Source of the DNA: LSUCC0057 sp048549915
GTDB taxonomy: Bacteria > Pseudomonadota > Gammaproteobacteria > Pseudomonadales > Porticoccaceae
DNA length: 24,959 bases
Direction of reading: 5' to 3'
NCBI GenBank assembly: GCA_048549915.1
Contig: JBLYYE010000005.1
Coordinates: 1 to 24,959 of the forward strand
In this document: piece by piece, positions 15,814 through 23,890 of the stretch
Position numbering within the stretch: position 1 is the first letter of the stretch
How the letters are laid out: each line of letters starts with the position of its first letter
The notes under the pieces: generated by a model
The model's database searches: none
The model's input: only the letters and a program-made list of their open reading frames with translations
What the model was told of the DNA's origin: nothing
Position numbers and translations under genes: made by a program

Positions 15814-15841
15814 TTGCACGGCACAAAATGTGGGCTAGAAT
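15814..15841 (+). promoter_or_regulatory. Predicted nrdJa promoter
   Basis: TTGCAC (15814-15819), a 16-base spacer and TAGAAT (15836-15841) form a sigma-70-like promoter. The -10 is good and the -35 is weak. Transcription would start near 15848 and leave a leader of about 164 bases before nrdJa. Confidence 0.55.
15821..15836 (+). promoter_or_regulatory. NrdR box 2 (degenerate)
   Basis: GCACAAAATGTGGGCT matches the NrdR consensus at about 10 of 16 positions. Its centre is 31 bp from that of box 1, the three-helical-turn spacing usual for paired NrdR boxes, and it fills the promoter spacer. Alone it would be unconvincing; the spacing carries the call. Confidence 0.6.
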
Positions 15842-15850
15842 CACTGCTTC

Positions 15851-15974
15851 GCTCAGCACTCTTGTCTCCGGCAAGATACTAACAAAAAGCATTAAAAGCG
15901 TCTTTTTTTGCTCGCAACCCGAGTGCTGTAGCCACTGTGTAGTAGAAGTCTAAACGCGCCAACTGCGCAAGTTT
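15851..15974 (+). promoter_or_regulatory. Structured leader of the nrdJ transcript
   Basis: CAGCACTC at 15854-15861 pairs perfectly with GAGTGCTG at 15921-15928, and GCT (15851-15853) can extend this to AGC (15930-15932) around one bulged base. Inside are a short hairpin (CTTGTC/GGCAAG, 15861-15875) and an A/T-rich one (CAAAAAG with CTTTTTTTG). Downstream is a third hairpin (AAACGCGC at 15952 with GCGC-aa-GTTT ending at 15974). This could be a regulatory leader, but no known riboswitch class is matched. Confidence 0.4.
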
Positions 15975-16011
15975 TCAAACCTTATGAGAAAGCCATCAAA
16001 GGACATAAAAG

Positions 16012-18159
16012 ATGACCGCCACCTTAAAATCCGTTAAGCCGCTAGACGCGCAGAAACATATCGAGATTCAAGATGCTTCACTGGACATCTGGGACAAAAA
16101 ATATCGCCTCAAAGACAAACAAGATAATCCAGTAGACGCCGATATTGAAGCGACTTACGCTCGCGTTGCCAAAGCACTGGCTGATGTCGAAGAGCCCGCG
16201 TTGCGCGACAAATGGCAGGAGCGTTTCACTTGGGCGCTGCGCCAAGGCGCGATCCCGGCAGGCCGCATCATCTCCAACGCTGGCGCTCAAGCTTATAAGC
16301 CCGCTACCTCAACCATCAACTGCACGGTCTCGGGTATTGTCCCAGATTCGATGCAGGGCATTTTGGAGCGCAACTTAGAAGCCGGCCTGACCCTTAAAGC
16401 AGGCTGCGGTATCGGCTACGAGTTCTCCACCCTGCGCCCCCGCGGTGCCTATGTATCGGGTGCCGGGGCATACACCTCGGGCCCGCTGTCGTTTATGGAT
16501 ATCTACGACAAAATGTGTTTTACCGTCTCCTCAGCTGGCGGCCGTCGCGGTGCGCAAATGGCCACTTTTGATGTCAGCCACCCAGATGTCTTCGACTTTG
16601 TTCGTGCCAAGCGCGAAGATGGCCGGCTGCGCCAGTTCAATCTCTCGCTGCTGATTACCGAAGAGTTTATTGAGGCGGTGCGCAACGATGACGAGTGGCC
16701 ACTGACCTTCCCTATCAGCGAGAAAGAGTTGGATGAAAACGTCGATCTCAAGGGTGACGATGTGGTTTGGCGCAGCTTCCCATCTACCGATGGCTATGTC
16801 AGCAATGATCAAGGCTTGGTGGCCTGCCGCGTCTACCAACGTATACGCGCCTCTAAACTTTGGAATGCGATCATGTCGTCTACCTACGACTTCGCTGAGC
16901 CTGGCTTTATTTTGATCGATAACGTCAACCAGATGAACAACAACTGGTTCTGTGAAGATATCCGCGCCACTAACCCGTGTGGCGAGCAACCGCTGCCACC
17001 CTACGGTAGCTGTCTGCTCGGTTCGGTAAACTTAACCAAGTTCGTCCGCAACCCGTTCACCGACAAAGCGTTTTTCGACTGGGATGAGTACCGCGAGGTG
17101 GTTTCTGTATTTACCCGCATGCTCGACAATGTGGTTGAGATCAATGGCTTGCCACTTGAACAGCAGCGCAACGAAATTATGCGCAAGCGCCGCCACGGCA
17201 TGGGTTTCTTAGGCCTTGGTTCAACTATGACCATGCTGCAGATGGCCTATGGCGATGACCAGTCGCTCGAGTTTACGGAGTCAGTCTCACGCGAAATGGC
17301 GCTGGCGGGCTGGCGCACCGCAGTAGAGCTGGCCAAAGAGAAAGGCCCTGCACCGATTATGGATGAGGATTTCACCGTCACTCCAGAACTGCTCTTTAAG
17401 CGCCCAGAGCTAGCTAAAGACGGCATCAACCTTGGCGATACCGTTAAAGGCCGTGTACTGCACGCCAAGTACAGCCGCTACATGCAGCGTATCGCCGAAG
17501 TGGAGCCTGAGTTGGTCGAAGAGATTGCCAAAGTGGGTGCACGCTTTACTCACCACTCGTCAATTGCCCCTACCGGGACAATTTCGCTATCGCTGGCCAA
17601 CAATGTTTCAAATGGTATCGAGCCCAGCTTTGCGCACCACTACTCGCGCAACGTCATCCGCGAAGGCAAGAAGAGCAAAGAGAAAGTCGATGTCTTCTCT
17701 TTTGAGCTGCTCGCCTACCGTGCTCTGGTTAACGAGCGCGCTATGCCGTTCAGCGAAGCCGCTGAAGAGCAACTGCCCGGTTATTTTGTCAGCTCTGACG
17801 ACATTGCCCCGCGCGCCCATGTCGATGTTCAGGCTGCATCACAAAAGTGGGTTGACTCCTCCATCTCTAAAACGATCAACGTCCCCACCGACTGCGATTA
17901 CGACGCGTTTAAAGATATCTATCTCTACGCGGCTGAAAAGGGTCTTAAGGGCTGCACCACGTTCCGCTTCAATCCGGAAGCGTTCCAAGGGGTATTGGTT
18001 AAAGAGAAAGATCTCGAGAACACCTACTACACCTTTACGCTTGAAGATGGCAGCAGTGTCGAGCTAAAGGGCAATGAACAGGTAGAGTACGATGGTGAAA
18101 TGCACACCGCCGCCAATCTCTTCGACGCACTGAAAGAAGGCTACTACGGTAAGTTCTAA
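16012..18159 (+). CDS. nrdJa: Adenosylcobalamin-dependent (class II) ribonucleotide reductase, large part NrdJa
   Basis: This 715-residue protein reduces ribonucleotides to deoxyribonucleotides using a cobalamin-generated thiyl radical, so it needs no oxygen. Visible motifs are Cys104 in STINCTVSG (first of the active-site pair), Cys323 in NPCGEQPLPPYGSC (thiyl radical), Cys334 (second of the pair), RRGAQMATFDVSHPD, KRRHGMGFLGLG and SSIAPTGTISLSLANN. The protein ends before the C-terminal cysteine-rich part, which is encoded by the next gene, as in Pseudomonas aeruginosa nrdJa/nrdJb. ATG 16012 is preceded by AAAGGA. Upstream lie NrdR-like sites and a structured leader. It is full length for a NrdJa. 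Confidence 0.95.
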   Translation: MTATLKSVKPLDAQKHIEIQDASLDIWDKKYRLKDKQDNPVDADIEATYARVAKALADVEEPALRDKWQERFTWALRQGAIPAGRIISNAGAQAYKPATSTINCTVSGIVPDSMQGILERNLEAGLTLKAGCGIGYEFSTLRPRGAYVSGAGAYTSGPLSFMDIYDKMCFTVSSAGGRRGAQMATFDVSHPDVFDFVRAKREDGRLRQFNLSLLITEEFIEAVRNDDEWPLTFPISEKELDENVDLKGDDVVWRSFPSTDGYVSNDQGLVACRVYQRIRASKLWNAIMSSTYDFAEPGFILIDNVNQMNNNWFCEDIRATNPCGEQPLPPYGSCLLGSVNLTKFVRNPFTDKAFFDWDEYREVVSVFTRMLDNVVEINGLPLEQQRNEIMRKRRHGMGFLGLGSTMTMLQMAYGDDQSLEFTESVSREMALAGWRTAVELAKEKGPAPIMDEDFTVTPELLFKRPELAKDGINLGDTVKGRVLHAKYSRYMQRIAEVEPELVEEIAKVGARFTHHSSIAPTGTISLSLANNVSNGIEPSFAHHYSRNVIREGKKSKEKVDVFSFELLAYRALVNERAMPFSEAAEEQLPGYFVSSDDIAPRAHVDVQAASQKWVDSSISKTINVPTDCDYDAFKDIYLYAAEKGLKGCTTFRFNPEAFQGVLVKEKDLENTYYTFTLEDGSSVELKGNEQVEYDGEMHTAANLFDALKEGYYGKF

Positions 18160-18217
18160 TCGCCACCGGTTGGCTGAGTGAATTTGACGTTACAACGAAC
18201 ACAATAGGCAGAGAACA

Positions 18218-18892
18218 ATGAGTGTAAAAATTGGTAAAAAAATCGTCGGCTATCAAGTCGCCAGTGATGAACAAAAGCAAGAGGCAGCAGCGGTCAAAGC
18301 GCAGGCCAGTATTATCCAGATGCACGAGAAAATCTCGCGGCCAGAGATGCTGGTCGGGTCTACTTATAAAATTAAGCCGCCACTGGCTGAGCATGCGCTC
18401 TACATCACTATCAACGACTACATTCTTAATGAGGGCACCGATCACGAGCAGCGCCGCCCGTTTGAGGTTTTCATCAACACTAAGAATATGGACCACTTTA
18501 TGTGGATTGTAGCGCTGACTCGCGTTATGTCTGCTGTTTTTCGCAAGGGTGGAGACGCAACGTTTATGGTTGAAGAGCTCAAGTCGGTATTTGATCCGCA
18601 GGGCGGCTATTGGCTGCCCGGCGGCCGCTTCATGCCTTCACTGGTGGCCGAGATTGGCACCTGTATAGAGGATCATATGCGTCGCATCGGCATGCTTAAA
18701 GCGCCTGAAATATCGGATCATCAAAAACAGATTATGGAGGAGAAGCGCGCTGAATTTGAAGGCCAAGCAGAGCAGAGTAGTGGCGGTTTTCCCGCCAATG
18801 CTGAGCTGTGCAAAAAGTGCAGCACCAAAGCGACCATTTTGATGGACGGCTGTATGACCTGCCTCAACTGCGGCGACTCTAAGTGCGGCTAA
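18218..18892 (+). CDS. nrdJb: Class II ribonucleotide reductase small part NrdJb
   Basis: This 224-residue protein corresponds to the C-terminal portion of unsplit class II reductases. The N-terminal two thirds contain FEVFINTKNMDHFMWIVALT and FKSVFDP-type segments found in NrdJ C-termini. The last 30 residues carry CKKCSTKA and CMTCLNCGDSKC, a Cys-rich tail that can shuttle electrons to the active site and may bind zinc. In Pseudomonas the equivalent protein is required for NrdJa activity. It lies 58 bases after nrdJa in the same direction and is followed by a strong terminator, so the pair is one transcript. Confidence 0.93.
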   Translation: MSVKIGKKIVGYQVASDEQKQEAAAVKAQASIIQMHEKISRPEMLVGSTYKIKPPLAEHALYITINDYILNEGTDHEQRRPFEVFINTKNMDHFMWIVALTRVMSAVFRKGGDATFMVEELKSVFDPQGGYWLPGGRFMPSLVAEIGTCIEDHMRRIGMLKAPEISDHQKQIMEEKRAEFEGQAEQSSGGFPANAELCKKCSTKATILMDGCMTCLNCGDSKCG

Positions 18893-18932
18893 GTTAACTG
18901 GATGCCTTGCGGCTAGTACTCATTAGCCAGTT

Positions 18933-18963
18933 AAAACCGTCGCCTCTGGCGGCGGTTTTTTTT
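18933..18963 (+). terminator. Rho-independent terminator of nrdJab
   Basis: ACCGTCGCC pairs with GGCGGCGGT around a TCT loop (stem 18936-18944 with 18948-18956, one G-T pair), preceded by A's and followed by a run of eight T's to 18963. A further inverted repeat TTAACTGG/CCAGTTAA (18894-18901 and 18927-18934) lies just upstream. Confidence 0.92.
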
Positions 18964-18994
18964 ATGATGGCTTTTTATTCACTTTGGATTGTCT

Positions 18995-19813
18995 ATGTCA
19001 CTCTCGCTTTCATCAATTCTCGCCAAGATACAGCCCGGCGATAAGCCCAACCAGTTCATCACCCAGTTTTACCCTGAATGGTCACAGGGACGCACTAGTT
19101 TTGGTGGCTTTACCGCGGCCCAAGCACTCCAGGCGCTGCGCTTGGGTTGTGAAGCTGAACTTCCACTGCGTTCGATGATGGTCAATTTCATTAGTGCCGC
19201 TGGGCCCGGCACAATAGAAATACAATGTGAACAGTTACACCGAGGTAAAAGCTCTACTTGGGCAGAGGCGCGTGTCAGCCAAGCAGGCAAATTAATCGCG
19301 ACAGTGACGGTGTTCTTTGGTAAAAGTCGTGACTCAGCTATTACAGTGGATGCACCACAGCGCCCAGAGGCACCATCGCCAGAACAGGCTCCGGAAGTGA
19401 TGGGGGATAACAACCCACTAGCACCAATTTTCACCCGCAACTACCAGATGCGCTTTGCACTTGGCCAGGCTCCAGTCTCGGCGTCAGCCGACAGTCAGCA
19501 GGGTGTCTGGATGCGCTACCGCAACCGCGAGGAGCCCCTCGGTGAAGCGCAACTTGTCGCAATGCTCGATTTGCCGCCCCCGGCCGTTATGCAGATGTTC
19601 ACCGAGCCCAAGCCGATCAGTTCAATTAGCTGGCATATCGAGTTTCTCGACCACCTAAACGACCCACACAGCGACGCCTATCGAGGTTGGTGGTTTATGC
19701 ATTCATCAGCCAAAGCCTGTGCAGACGGCTACTCGCAAGAGCACTCAACCCTCTTTACCCCCAGTGGTCGCGCAATTGCCATGAGCCAACAGACCGTAGC
19801 AGTTTACGCCTAA
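18995..19813 (+). CDS. TesB-like acyl-CoA thioesterase family protein
   Basis: This 272-residue protein is best started at ATG 18995; a TTG at 18989 is weaker. The N-terminal motif FYPEWSQGRTSFGGFTAAQALQAL is typical of the double hot-dog acyl-CoA thioesterases (4HBT_3/TesB-like), and SMMVNFISAAGPGTIEI, with the following RGKSSTWAEARVSQ, is the first hot-dog strand set. The second half repeats the fold: ISSISWHIEFLDH, YRGWWFMHSSAKACADGYSQE and LFTPSGRAIAMSQQTVAVYA. It would hydrolyse acyl-CoA esters in the cytoplasm. It forms an operon with the methyltransferase 14 bases downstream. Substrate unknown. Confidence 0.85.
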   Translation: MSLSLSSILAKIQPGDKPNQFITQFYPEWSQGRTSFGGFTAAQALQALRLGCEAELPLRSMMVNFISAAGPGTIEIQCEQLHRGKSSTWAEARVSQAGKLIATVTVFFGKSRDSAITVDAPQRPEAPSPEQAPEVMGDNNPLAPIFTRNYQMRFALGQAPVSASADSQQGVWMRYRNREEPLGEAQLVAMLDLPPPAVMQMFTEPKPISSISWHIEFLDHLNDPHSDAYRGWWFMHSSAKACADGYSQEHSTLFTPSGRAIAMSQQTVAVYA

Positions 19814-19827
19814 ACAGGAATTTTTCT

Positions 19828-20445
19828 ATGGGACTCTATGAGAAGTACCTGCTGCCGAGTGTGATTGATCTGGCCTGCGGCTCATCGCCGGTGATGTATC
19901 AGCGCCGCTTAGTGGTACCGGAGGCGAGCGGCAGTGTACTTGAAATAGGCGTAGGCTCAGGGCTCAATTTACCGCTTTATGACCCCGCCAAAGTCACCCA
20001 ACTCTGGGCGCTAGAACCCTCATCGGCCATGCGATCCAAAGCGGCAAAGCTCTTTGCCGCACTCGACATCCCCGCTGAATGGCTCGATTTACCCGGCGAA
20101 GAGATCCCTTTAGCAGACTGCAGTGTCGACACCGTTGTGCTCACTTTTACGCTCTGTACGATACCCGACCCCCTCGCTGCGCTCGCTCAAATGCACCGCG
20201 TACTCAAGCCCGACGGCACCCTGCTGTTTTGTGAACACGGTTTGGCACCAGATGCCAAAGTGGCGCTCTGGCAACAGCGTATCAACCCAGTTTGGCGTCC
20301 GCTAGCTGGTGGCTGCAACTTGCAGCGGCCAATCGACCAATTACTGCGCCAAGCTGGCTTTACTATCGCGCAACTTACAACCGGTTACTTGCCAAGTACT
20401 CCGAAAATTGCCGGCTTTAACTACTGGGGCCGCGCTCACAAATAA
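19828..20445 (+). CDS. Class I SAM-dependent methyltransferase (METTL7-like)
   Basis: The protein has 205 residues, an ATG at 19828 and AGGAA at 19816-19820. The longer frame from 19687 lies within the thioesterase gene and is rejected. The SAM-binding motif I is VLEIGVGSGLNLPLY (residues 37-51), the acidic end of strand 2 is ALEPSSAM, and motif IV is CSVDTVVLTFTLCTIPDP, followed by MHRVLKPDGTLLFCEHG. The C-terminus contains GGCNLQRPIDQLLRQAGF. This arrangement resembles small METTL7/UbiE-like methyltransferases acting on lipids or thiols. The substrate is not inferable here. Confidence 0.85.
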   Translation: MGLYEKYLLPSVIDLACGSSPVMYQRRLVVPEASGSVLEIGVGSGLNLPLYDPAKVTQLWALEPSSAMRSKAAKLFAALDIPAEWLDLPGEEIPLADCSVDTVVLTFTLCTIPDPLAALAQMHRVLKPDGTLLFCEHGLAPDAKVALWQQRINPVWRPLAGGCNLQRPIDQLLRQAGFTIAQLTTGYLPSTPKIAGFNYWGRAHK

Positions 20446-20477
20446 AAAAACCGCCCACAGCTGACTGTGAGCGGTTT
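20444..20477 (-). terminator. Palindromic terminator of the choice-of-anchor I gene
   Basis: ACCGCCCACAG and CTGTGAGCGGT pair around CTGA with one mismatch. Read on the - strand, the stem is followed by seven T's (the A-run 20444-20450). On the + strand there is no T-run, so it mainly ends the leftward gene. It is 31 of 34 bases identical to the element at 22513-22546. Confidence 0.85.
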
Positions 20478-20494
20478 CAAAATAGAGGCTGGTG

Positions 20495-22336
20495 TTAGTC
20501 TGCCGCTATCTCTTCTACACTAAAAAATGCAGTGGTACCGCTGACTTCATTGCCAACAATCAACATAGCCGTATCAATCGGGCTCTGTTCAGCGGAAACA
20601 AACTTGAGCCCTTCCGGCCCCAAGTCACCTACGGCGCTTGACTCTACATCGCTGACAGTAAAATCTCGAGTGTTGATATATTGCACAAACTCAGCGGTCT
20701 CGGGATTGCTGACGTTGTAGACCATAATACCGCCGACTCGCTCTAAACCGACAAAGGCGTAGGTCTTACCGCCGACTTCGCCTATAGCGATACCCTCTGG
20801 CTCGGGGCCTTTGTCATCGGAGCGGTCGTCACCTTCTTGGTCATCGTTGCTGGCATTAAAGTTCATACCCAGTCGGTTCGCGGTAATCACCTCAAATTCG
20901 TTGCCAGAATCGTAAACCGGCAGACCCGTTTGCGAGTTCCAAATGGTGATAGAGCGGCCACCAAAAGCGTGCAACGAGGTGTAAGTGCAACTGGTATCGG
21001 GCTGGCCGGTAGTGGCCAGCTGATTTTCATCTGAAGGATCAGTGCACTCAACACCCAGATTAGTGATGATTTTCAACCTGCCCAGTTTCTCATCTTGCAA
21101 TAAATCGTCTGCATCTACCGCATATTGGGTCAAATTGGGGATATCGAGTTGTTCGGCACTGAGGTCTTTAATACGAATCTCATCCAAGTAGTGGAAGCAG
21201 TCGCCCTCATCAAAATCGAAGCCGCCCGCCGTGCTGCAAGCTGCCTCATCAACCTCATCGGCCAGATACTCTCGGCCATCACCTTCGTTGGCGGTAATCA
21301 AATAGGTAACATCGTTGTAGTCGTAGGCGGCAATGGCATCCGGCATATAGGTGCCAAACACCGGCCAAGAGCGAATATTAACCGTATCATCTTTGTTGCT
21401 GGCGTCCATCTCATTGCCCGGGATAGCAAAGTTCTTGTAGCCAAGGCCGATAATTTCAAAGCTGTTGTCACTGAGATCGATCACAGCAACCGCATTGTTT
21501 TCTTGAAGCGTCACGTAGGCGGTGGAGCTATCAGTTGAAATAGCGACATACTCCGGCTCTAGATCAGCTGCAATTGAGCTACTTTTCGCCGAAATACGCA
21601 CATTGTCGTCAAGATCTTCATCCGTTAATGCAGCGAATGATAACGTCGATACATCACTGGCAGTGAGATCAGCCAGAGTGCCGCTAGTGTCGATCACCGA
21701 GACAGATCCATTCGGATCATTGGAGTAATCACCGTTGGGCTCGCCCTCATTGGCGACGATGAGTTTGCTGCCATCGGGGGTGAACTGCACCATATCAGGC
21801 AGTGCGCCCACCTCAACAGCTGATTGGAATACACCCGCAGTTGTGTAAAAGGCCACGTACCCATTATTTTGTTTTGGACTCGCTTCAATCGCGACGGCGA
21901 CGTGCCCATTGGCGACCGAAAGGCCGTTAGCCGCACCCAATCCGGCTGTTGTAACACCAGTGAGAGCTTCTGCGACATCGCTAGCGACATCCCAAGACTC
22001 CTCCAACATCGGCATATTCGGTGCCGATGCATCGATAACATCGACTCCTCCGGTCATCGCATTAACCACATAGGCGCGCTCAAGTGTCGCATCGTAGTCA
22101 ACTACCTCGGCGGCAGACTCATCAAACTGATCTGTCTCATAGCGACCTAAAAAGGAGAGTGAAACAGTCGTATCCACGGCGTTGGCCCCGGCTGCTCCAG
22201 TGGCTCCAGTGGCTCCTGTGGTTCCAGGAGCACCATCGTCACCGTCACTGGCACAACCGGCTAATGCCACAACCGTCGTCAGTGTCAGGATGGAAATTGC
22301 CTTGCTCAAAGGGTGCTGCTTAATTGTTTTGTTCAT
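20495..22336 (-). CDS. Choice-of-anchor I family lipoprotein with collagen-like triplets
   Basis: I use ATG 22336 (613 residues); a TTG two codons upstream is less likely. The signal ends in VVALAGC, with lipidated Cys28. Residues about 31-53 are seven Gly-x-y triplets (GAPGTTGATGATGAAGAN). The rest looks like a secreted beta-propeller of the choice-of-anchor I type: VDVIDASAPN, GALPDMVQFTPDGSKLIVAN, GEPNGDY, VSVIDTSG, EPEYVAISTDSSTAYVTLQE, WPVFGTYMPDAIAAY, ITANEGDGREY and GPEPEGIAIGEVGGKTYAFV. Such proteins are found with extracellular phosphatases or nucleotidases, but no catalytic residues are obvious. It is acidic, as is common for exported proteins of marine bacteria. It is convergent with the methyltransferase gene. 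Confidence 0.88.
   Translation of the reverse strand: MNKTIKQHPLSKAISILTLTTVVALAGCASDGDDGAPGTTGATGATGAAGANAVDTTVSLSFLGRYETDQFDESAAEVVDYDATLERAYVVNAMTGGVDVIDASAPNMPMLEESWDVASDVAEALTGVTTAGLGAANGLSVANGHVAVAIEASPKQNNGYVAFYTTAGVFQSAVEVGALPDMVQFTPDGSKLIVANEGEPNGDYSNDPNGSVSVIDTSGTLADLTASDVSTLSFAALTDEDLDDNVRISAKSSSIAADLEPEYVAISTDSSTAYVTLQENNAVAVIDLSDNSFEIIGLGYKNFAIPGNEMDASNKDDTVNIRSWPVFGTYMPDAIAAYDYNDVTYLITANEGDGREYLADEVDEAACSTAGGFDFDEGDCFHYLDEIRIKDLSAEQLDIPNLTQYAVDADDLLQDEKLGRLKIITNLGVECTDPSDENQLATTGQPDTSCTYTSLHAFGGRSITIWNSQTGLPVYDSGNEFEVITANRLGMNFNASNDDQEGDDRSDDKGPEPEGIAIGEVGGKTYAFVGLERVGGIMVYNVSNPETAEFVQYINTRDFTVSDVESSAVGDLGPEGLKFVSAEQSPIDTAMLIVGNEVSGTTAFFSVEEIAAD
22194..22229. repeat. Imperfect 9-bp tandem repeat coding for Gly-x-y triplets
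   Basis: Four successive 9-base units (GCTCCAGTG, GCTCCAGTG, GCTCCTGTG, GTTCCAGGA) lie in the N-terminal part of the lipoprotein gene. In-frame gain or loss of units would lengthen or shorten the collagen-like spacer. Confidence 0.7.
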
Positions 22337-22421
22337 ATCCAACCGCCTATTATCTGATTAAAAAAACAAGATCCCTTTACACAGTGCAAAGGAGTACTTG
22401 AAAACTTATTTTTAATCTACG

Positions 22422-22449
22422 GCATGACAAAGAGAAGTCATTTTCATGC
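22422..22449 (-). promoter_or_regulatory. Inverted repeat upstream of the choice-of-anchor I gene
   Basis: GCATGA (22422-22427) and TCATGC (22444-22449) enclose ATGAC/GTCAT (22424-22428 and 22437-22441). It lies about 86 bases before the ATG and could be an operator. No regulator is identified. Confidence 0.3.
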
Positions 22450-22512
22450 GAAAAAGATTAACTCTCGATGAAGAAAATATGACGACTGTGCTGACAAGAA
22501 AAAATCACCACA

Positions 22513-22546
22513 AAAAAACCGCTCACAGTTAACTGTGAGCGGTTTA
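22513..22546 (-). terminator. Perfect palindromic terminator of the SDR unit
   Basis: Positions 22517-22546 form a 30-base perfect palindrome centred on GTTAAC with arms ending in ACCGCTCACAG/CTGTGAGCGGT. Seven A's (22513-22519) give a T-run in the - strand transcript. It ends the acyl-CoA dehydrogenase/DUF2721/SDR unit. Confidence 0.9.
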
Positions 22547-22564
22547 CGGCTTACACGACGAATT

Positions 22565-23329
22565 CTAAATAGTCAGCCCGCCATCGACCACGATACATTC
22601 GCCAGTCGTATAGCTGCTGGCGTCAGAGACCAGATAGAGCACGGTCCCCGCCATTTCACGCGGCTCGGCGTGGCGAGCCATCGGAATACTGGCCAGTGCG
22701 CTCTTGTAGATACCTTCATTGGCAAACAGTGCGCCGGCAAATTTAGTTTTGGTTAGCCCCGGCAACAGTGCATTGCAGCGGATACCATGCGGCGCACACT
22801 CTTTGGCAAAAGCTTTGGTCATACTCACTACCGCCGCTTTGGTAATCGAGTAGATCCCTTGCATAGGCCCAGGCTGCAAAGCGTTGACCGATGCAGTATT
22901 GACGATAGCGCCGCCGCCGTTGGCACGCATCAGCCTGCCCGCTGCCACCGACATAAAGAAGTAGCCGCGAATATTCACATCCACTGTCTTGTTGTAGGCG
23001 GTAAGATCGGTATCGAGAATATGCCCAAAATAGGGATTGGTGGCAGCATTATTTACCAAGATATCGAGTTTGCCGTGCCTCTCACTGATCGCTGCCACTG
23101 TAGCCTCAATCTGTTCTAAGTCGCCGACATGGCAAGCCATCGCTTCGGCACTGTGGCCACCTGCAATAATTTTATCGGCGACACTCTGGCAGTCGTCTTG
23201 CTTGCGGCTAGAGACAATCACATGCGCACCCTGCTCTGCCAAAAGTTGTGCGATCTCCTCGCCGATACCGCGGCTAGCGCCCGTGACCAGAGCCACTTTA
23301 CTGGTTAAATCAAACAGTTTTGTAGTCAC
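22565..23329 (-). CDS. Short-chain dehydrogenase/reductase
   Basis: I start at GTG 23329 (254 residues, MTTKLFDLTSKVALVTGAS) because GGGAG lies six bases upstream; the ATG at 23344 would place that site inside the gene. The cofactor motif is TGASRGIG (16-23), with SSRK after strand 2 suggesting NADP preference. NNAA is at 93-96, and the catalytic set is Ser147, Tyr160 and Lys164 (YSITK). The C-terminus VVDGGLTI is typical of classical SDRs of the FabG/DHRS4 type. It follows an acyl-CoA dehydrogenase gene and a small membrane protein gene on the same strand, so a role in lipid or acyl-CoA metabolism is likely. Substrate unknown. Confidence 0.9.
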   Translation of the reverse strand: MTTKLFDLTSKVALVTGASRGIGEEIAQLLAEQGAHVIVSSRKQDDCQSVADKIIAGGHSAEAMACHVGDLEQIEATVAAISERHGKLDILVNNAATNPYFGHILDTDLTAYNKTVDVNIRGYFFMSVAAGRLMRANGGGAIVNTASVNALQPGPMQGIYSITKAAVVSMTKAFAKECAPHGIRCNALLPGLTKTKFAGALFANEGIYKSALASIPMARHAEPREMAGTVLYLVSDASSYTTGECIVVDGGLTI

Positions 23330-23365
23330 AACTCTCTCCCTCATGATGACCCATAGCTTTTAAAA

Positions 23366-23821
23366 TTAATTGTTTTCTGCGTATTCAAAACCAGCACGCA
23401 AACTGCGCGTCGCTAGACGGATCTCGTTGAGCAAACAGAGTAGCGAGAAAATCAATAACACCAGTGCAAACACAAACAAGCCAACAATCACTGCATCGGC
23501 ATTGAGCTGCCAAAGCGCAGCGATAAAAATGGCCGCAATCAAAGCACAGACCAACAAGCCTGCACCACTGCACAGAGCAATCGCCAGGTTAATAATATCG
23601 ACGCGGCGCCAGAGAAAGGTCATCTCGCGCTGGCTGATCACTTTGTGCTCGCCACTAACACGCGCCACGCGCACCTCAACGATGCGCGCGCGGTCAATAA
23701 TACGACCAAGGCGCGATGACATGACATTGAGAAAACCCGCTATACCCGCTAATAAAAAGACCGGCGCTACCGCCATGCCAATGATCTGGGCAAGATCGCT
23801 TACCCCGTGGTAACTGAACAC
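23366..23821 (-). CDS. DUF2721-family membrane protein
   Basis: The protein has 151 residues and a GTG start with AGGAG six bases upstream. It begins with a hydrophobic segment (IIGMAVAPVFLLAGIAGFLNV), then the conserved SSRLGRIIDRAR, a basic loop, a second helix (IINLAIALCSGAGLLVCALIAAIF) and a third (AVIVGLFVFALVLLIFSLLCLL). This matches the DUF2721 architecture, a small inner-membrane family without known function. It lies 36 bases before the SDR start and about 70 bases after the acyl-CoA dehydrogenase stop, in the same direction. Confidence 0.85.
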   Translation of the reverse strand: MFSYHGVSDLAQIIGMAVAPVFLLAGIAGFLNVMSSRLGRIIDRARIVEVRVARVSGEHKVISQREMTFLWRRVDIINLAIALCSGAGLLVCALIAAIFIAALWQLNADAVIVGLFVFALVLLIFSLLCLLNEIRLATRSLRAGFEYAENN

Positions 23822-23890
23822 GTCTTACTCCTAAAAAATTGTCCAAGTCAGAGTGCCGCAGTTAGCTGTAACTGTCCAGTTTATAACGCT

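Noticed and set aside
15915..15960. Cobalamin riboswitch suggested by AACCCGAGTGCTG and GCCACTGTG before nrdJa
   Set aside because: The segment resembles part of a B12 box, but the GGTG element and CAGGAGACCTGCC-like element are missing, and a B12 riboswitch would be expected on a B12-independent reductase rather than on NrdJ.
17432..18067. 211-residue ORF inside nrdJa in another frame
   Set aside because: Overlaps conserved NrdJa coding sequence and has shadow-like Ser/Arg-rich composition.
18894..18934. TTAACTGG/CCAGTTAA inverted repeat as a TrpR-like operator
   Set aside because: The arms do not match the TrpR consensus and it lies after nrdJb, next to its terminator, not in front of a gene.
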